Shown here piece by piece: positions 14,852 through 18,186 of a DNA stretch of 18,186 nt. The translations under genes were made by a program, and so were the position numbers. How positions within the stretch are numbered: the stretch's first letter is position 1; every line of letters begins with the position of its first letter. The notes below the pieces were generated by a model, which had not been told where the DNA came from, did not search any database, and worked only from the letters and a program-made list of their open reading frames with translations. Source of the stretch: an uncultured Novosphingobium sp. (GTDB lineage Bacteria; Pseudomonadota; Alphaproteobacteria; Sphingomonadales; Sphingomonadaceae); assembly GCA_937996535.1 (NCBI GenBank), contig CALKVF010000046.1:1-18186 (forward strand), read 5' to 3'.

Positions 14852-16924
14852 ATGCTCGGAGGAGGACGCCGGGTCAGTTCGGGCACGCTGCGCAACAGCT
14901 TTGATCGTCGCAGCGTGGTGATAGGCGGCCTGCAAGCCGGGATCGGCACCCTACTCGCCGCGCGCATGGGCTGGATCGCGCTGGTCCAGAACGACAAGTA
15001 CCAGACCCTGTCGGAAAGCAACCGCGTCAACCTCACCCTGATCCCGCCCCGCCGCGGCGTGATCCTTGATCGCCGCGGTGCGCCGCTGGCCACCAACCGC
15101 GCCGATTTCCGCGTCGACCTGATCCCCGAGCGGCTGGACGATCCCGACCGCACGATCGAGGAACTCGCCAAGCTGCTGCAGCTGAGCGACGACAAGGTTA
15201 CCGACCTCAAGGACAAGCTCGACAAGGCGCACGGGTTCCGCCCGGTCGAAGTCGCCTCGGGGCTGGACTGGGATCACTTCGCCGCGGTCAGCGTGCGCCT
15301 GCCCGATCTTCCCGGGGTGATCGCGCAGCGCGGCTTTTCGCGCTGGTACCCCACCGGGCCGTCGGTCGGCCACCTGATCGGCTATGTCGGTCCTGCCTCA
15401 GCCAAGGACTACGAAAAGGAAAAGAACCCGCTGCTCGTCACCCCAGGCTTCAAGATCGGCAAGGACGGGCTCGAAAAGCACTTCGAAACCTACCTGCGCG
15501 GGGTTCCCGGCGCGCGGCGGGTCGAAGTGACCGCCAGCGGGAAGATCGTGCGCGATCTCGAAATGCGCGAGGACGTGCCCGGCCACCCGCTCAAGCTGAC
15601 CATCAATGGCCCGCTGCAGGACTATGCAGCGCGCCGTCTGGGGCTTGAATCCGGCGCAGTGGTGGTGATCGACTGCGAGAACGGCGATCTGCTGGCGATG
15701 ACCTCGATGCCCAGCTACGATCCCAACAGCTTCTCCGACGGGATCGGCCGCATCGAATGGAAGATGCTGTCGGATGACGATCACGTACCGCTGCTCAACA
15801 AGGCAGTGCGCGGGCTCTACCCCCCCGGCTCGACGATGAAGCCGATGGCGACGCTGGCCTTGCAGCTCCACGGGGTCGATCCCGACGAGCGGGTCAATTG
15901 CCCCGGCGGTTACCGGCTCGGCAGCCGCTTCTTCCGCTGCGATGCGGTCCACGGCTCGGTCGACATGCGCTCGGCCATCGAGCACAGCTGCAACACCTAT
16001 TTCTGGAGCATGGCGCACCGCGTGGGGTATGACGCGATTGCGCCGGTCGCCAAGCTGCTCGGCCTCGGCCAGGAATTCGAACTGCCCGGCACGCCGCAGC
16101 GCTATGGCACGATCCCCGATGCAGCGTGGAAGATGCGCCGTTTCAAGCAGGAATGGAGCGCCGCGGACTCGCTCAATGCCTCGATCGGCCAGGGCTATGT
16201 GCTGGCCTCGCCGTTGCAGCTCGCGGTGATGACCTCGCGGATTGCCTCGGGCAAGAACCTCAACCCCTCGCTGATCTTCGGGCGGCCGATGCCGCTTGGC
16301 CCGGCCCTGCCCTTCACCCCCGAACAGCTGGCAGTGGCGCATGACGGGATGTTCCGCGTGGTCAACGGCTCGGGCACGGCCACCGCCAGCCGGATCCAGA
16401 TCGGCAACGTCCAGATGGCCGGCAAGACCGGCACCGCGCAGGTCCGTGCGCTGGTCAGCCGCGGCCACGTTGGCGACTGGAAGTCGCGCGATCACTCGCT
16501 GTTCATCTGCTACGCGCCTGCTGATGCCCCGCGCTATGCGATCTCGGTGGTGGTCGAGCACGGCACCTTTGGCGCCCGCGCCGCCGCCCCGATCGGGCGT
16601 GATGTGATGACCTTCCTGTTCGATCCGGCGAGCGCACTGGCGACCCTCCACAGCCTCGAAAGCGACTGGGGCGGCACACCGGCCGAGCGCATGGCCGCGA
16701 AATACCGCAGTTCCGTCTCGCAATATGGCACCTCGGCCCCCAAGGTTGGCGATGACGAGGCCGTGCGCGAGGCCATCGACAAGGTCGACAACGCCAGCGT
16801 GCCGACCGACGCTGCGCCAAACGCCCCAGCGACAACCCGCGCCGAGGAACCGGCTCAGGCGCCAACGCCGGCGGCCAGCCCCTCTGCCGCGCCCGCCGCC
16901 CAGCCTGTGCAGGACCAGCCATGA
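14852..16924 (+). CDS. mrdA: Penicillin-binding protein 2, elongasome transpeptidase
   Basis: PBP2 is the class B transpeptidase that cross-links glycan made by RodA during lateral growth. The protein is 690 residues. One membrane anchor lies near 21-45. The dimerisation/head domain carries PPRRGVILDRRGAPLATN (65-82) and GHLIGYVG (173-180). The transpeptidase has all three active-site motifs: S327-T-M-K330 in YPPGSTMKPM, S379-C-N381 in IEHSCNTYF and K525-T-G in MAGKTGTAQV. Between the first two motifs are C350, C363 and H367, with C380 inside the second. From about residue 640 the tail is Ala/Pro-rich low complexity, longer than in E. coli. mreD ends one base upstream and rodA overlaps by four bases (ATGA). 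Confidence 0.96.
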   Translation: MLGGGRRVSSGTLRNSFDRRSVVIGGLQAGIGTLLAARMGWIALVQNDKYQTLSESNRVNLTLIPPRRGVILDRRGAPLATNRADFRVDLIPERLDDPDRTIEELAKLLQLSDDKVTDLKDKLDKAHGFRPVEVASGLDWDHFAAVSVRLPDLPGVIAQRGFSRWYPTGPSVGHLIGYVGPASAKDYEKEKNPLLVTPGFKIGKDGLEKHFETYLRGVPGARRVEVTASGKIVRDLEMREDVPGHPLKLTINGPLQDYAARRLGLESGAVVVIDCENGDLLAMTSMPSYDPNSFSDGIGRIEWKMLSDDDHVPLLNKAVRGLYPPGSTMKPMATLALQLHGVDPDERVNCPGGYRLGSRFFRCDAVHGSVDMRSAIEHSCNTYFWSMAHRVGYDAIAPVAKLLGLGQEFELPGTPQRYGTIPDAAWKMRRFKQEWSAADSLNASIGQGYVLASPLQLAVMTSRIASGKNLNPSLIFGRPMPLGPALPFTPEQLAVAHDGMFRVVNGSGTATASRIQIGNVQMAGKTGTAQVRALVSRGHVGDWKSRDHSLFICYAPADAPRYAISVVVEHGTFGARAAAPIGRDVMTFLFDPASALATLHSLESDWGGTPAERMAAKYRSSVSQYGTSAPKVGDDEAVREAIDKVDNASVPTDAAPNAPATTRAEEPAQAPTPAASPSAAPAAQPVQDQP

Positions 16925-18036
16925 ACCGCCGCATCATCCCCGAGGCGATTGCGCGCGAGCCGTGGCACGTCATCCTGCCGCTGTTCGCGCTCAATACCTT
17001 CGGCTCGGCAACGTTGTATTCGGCAGCGGGCGGCAATCTCAAGCCCTGGGCCTTGCTCCACGAGATCCACTTCGTCGTGTTCCTGATCGTGGCGCTGATC
17101 ATTTCGCGCCTGCCGCGCGACCTGTTCAAGCTTGCCGCCTTCCCGGGTTACGCCGTGCTGCTGGTGCTGCTGGTGCTGGTCGAACTGATCGGCGGGATCG
17201 GCGGAGGGAGCCAGCGCTGGCTCAACCTCGGGTTTATGACGCTCCAGCCCTCGGAGCTGATGAAGCCCGGGATTGTCCTCGTGCTCGCCCGTTTCTTCGA
17301 TACCCTTCCCCCGGCCATGACCCGCAGTTGGCGCGCCTTGCTGCCGGCTGGCGCGCTGGTTGGCGTTCCTGCCCTGTTGGTGATCATCCAGCCCGATCTG
17401 GGCACCGGCCTCTCGATCTGCGCGGGTGCGGCAGTGGTGATCTTCCTTGCCGGGCTGCCGCTCAGTTGGTTCGTCGGCGCTGGCCTTGCCGGGGTGTTCG
17501 CCGCCCCGCTCGCCTTTTTCACGCTGCTCCACGATTACCAACGCAATCGCGTGCTGATCTTCCTCGATCCCGAGAGCGATCCGCTTGGCACCGGCTATCA
17601 CATCACCCAGTCGAAGATCGCGATCGGCTCGGGGGGCTTTTGGGGCAAGGGCTTTGGCAACGGCAGCCAGAGCCATCTTGAATATCTGCCCGAAGCCCAC
17701 ACCGACTTCGCCTTTGCCACCATGGCCGAGGAATGGGGGATGCTCGGCGGGCTGTGCATCCTCGCGGTGTTCCTGTGGGTGCTGCGCTGGGGCCTGCAGG
17801 TGGCGCGCGCCTCGAACGACCGGTTTTCGATGCTGCTGGCCGCGGGTATGACTTTCACGATCTTCTTCTACATGGCGATCAACATGATGATGGTCATGGG
17901 GCTGGCCCCGGTGGTCGGAATCCCGCTGCCGTGGATCAGCCACGGCGGTTCGTCGATGATGACCAACATGATCTGCGTGGGCACCATCATGGCCGTCGAT
18001 CGCTGGAACAAGCGCGGCGGATCGACCGGAATTTGA
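16921..18036 (+). CDS. rodA: RodA, SEDS-family peptidoglycan glycosyltransferase of the elongasome
   Basis: RodA polymerises lipid II into glycan strands as the partner of PBP2. The 371-residue product is a multi-spanning SEDS protein with about ten membrane segments. Family motifs include GGSQRWLNLGFMTLQPSELM (95-114), QPDLGTGL (157-164), PESDPLGTGYHITQSKIAIG (217-236), the EYLPEAHTDFAFATMAEEWG region (254-273) whose D262 corresponds to the essential aspartate of E. coli RodA, and PWISHGGSSMM near 337-347. The start codon overlaps the mrdA stop (ATGA). No strong intrinsic terminator follows the stop; about 100 bases with overlapping palindromes separate it from tRNA-Lys. Confidence 0.96.
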   Translation: MNRRIIPEAIAREPWHVILPLFALNTFGSATLYSAAGGNLKPWALLHEIHFVVFLIVALIISRLPRDLFKLAAFPGYAVLLVLLVLVELIGGIGGGSQRWLNLGFMTLQPSELMKPGIVLVLARFFDTLPPAMTRSWRALLPAGALVGVPALLVIIQPDLGTGLSICAGAAVVIFLAGLPLSWFVGAGLAGVFAAPLAFFTLLHDYQRNRVLIFLDPESDPLGTGYHITQSKIAIGSGGFWGKGFGNGSQSHLEYLPEAHTDFAFATMAEEWGMLGGLCILAVFLWVLRWGLQVARASNDRFSMLLAAGMTFTIFFYMAINMMMVMGLAPVVGIPLPWISHGGSSMMTNMICVGTIMAVDRWNKRGGSTGI

Positions 18037-18081
18037 AAAAATCTGAATTCCCCCCTTCCCACGGCCGAGGATTTCGCTAAA

Positions 18082-18106
18082 GGGAGCGCTCCCCGACGAA
18101 TCGGGG
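18082..18106. repeat. Two overlapping palindromes between rodA and tRNA-Lys
   Basis: GGGAGCGCTCCC (18082-18093) is a perfect 12-base palindrome. It shares three C residues with a stem-loop formed by CCCCGA (18091-18096), loop CGAA, and TCGGGG (18101-18106). The two RNA foldings exclude each other. No U tract follows, so this is at best an atypical terminator for rodA or part of a tRNA leader. Confidence 0.55.
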
Positions 18107-18135
18107 GCCGCGGTGTCTTCGGACAGACGCTGTGT

Positions 18136-18186
<51 letters not shown>

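Noticed and set aside
15398..16723. A 441-codon minus-strand frame opposite mrdA, and a similar 362-codon one at 16855-17943 opposite rodA
   Set aside because: Both are GC-bias shadows of intact operon genes with complete catalytic motifs on the plus strand.

Overview
This is an ordinary chromosomal housekeeping segment from a high-GC alphaproteobacterium, most likely a sphingomonad (Sphingomonas/Novosphingobium/Erythrobacter group). That placement is inferred from base composition, protein style and gene order (glyQ-glyS-ppdK; rplY-pth-ychF; mutL back to back with mreBCD-mrdA-rodA), not from any search. Genes cover almost everything: no gap exceeds about 190 bases, and no mobile element, CRISPR array, phage gene or defence system is visible.

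Layout. On the minus strand from the left edge to 3730: the N-terminal 263 codons of pyruvate phosphate dikinase (ppdK, cut by the window), then glyS and glyQ, the two subunits of tetrameric glycyl-tRNA synthetase, joined by an ATGA overlap. Transcription order is glyQ, glyS, ppdK. Divergent from them, 3826-5605 carries two overlapping TraB/GumN-family exported proteins, the first with a cleavable signal peptide and the second a predicted lipoprotein. Next come rplY (ribosomal protein L25/CTC), an intrinsic-terminator-like hairpin, pth (peptidyl-tRNA hydrolase), a small DUF1330 protein and ychF (ribosome-associated ATPase), a translation-linked group. Positions 8624-10308 hold an exported nucleotide pyrophosphatase/phosphodiesterase-type enzyme translationally coupled to a MaoC-like hydratase.

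mutL (mismatch repair, endonuclease-type) lies on the minus strand, converging on maoC with only two bases between stop codons. It diverges from mreB across a 185-base gap that contains a 34-base inverted repeat and a candidate mreB promoter. From 12302 to 18036 runs a tight elongasome operon: mreB, mreC, mreD, mrdA (PBP2) and rodA. Its products form the rod-shape peptidoglycan synthesis machine: MreB filaments inside, MreC/MreD in the membrane and periplasm, RodA polymerising glycan and PBP2 cross-linking it. The window ends inside a tRNA-Lys(CUU) gene.

I found no clear candidate for a wholly new system. The points most worth a second look are the mutL/mreB inverted repeat, a recurring CTAAGG-type element ahead of several transcription units, the TraB/GumN pair, the phosphodiesterase-MaoC coupling, the hairpin against the pth start, and the overlapping palindromes before the tRNA.
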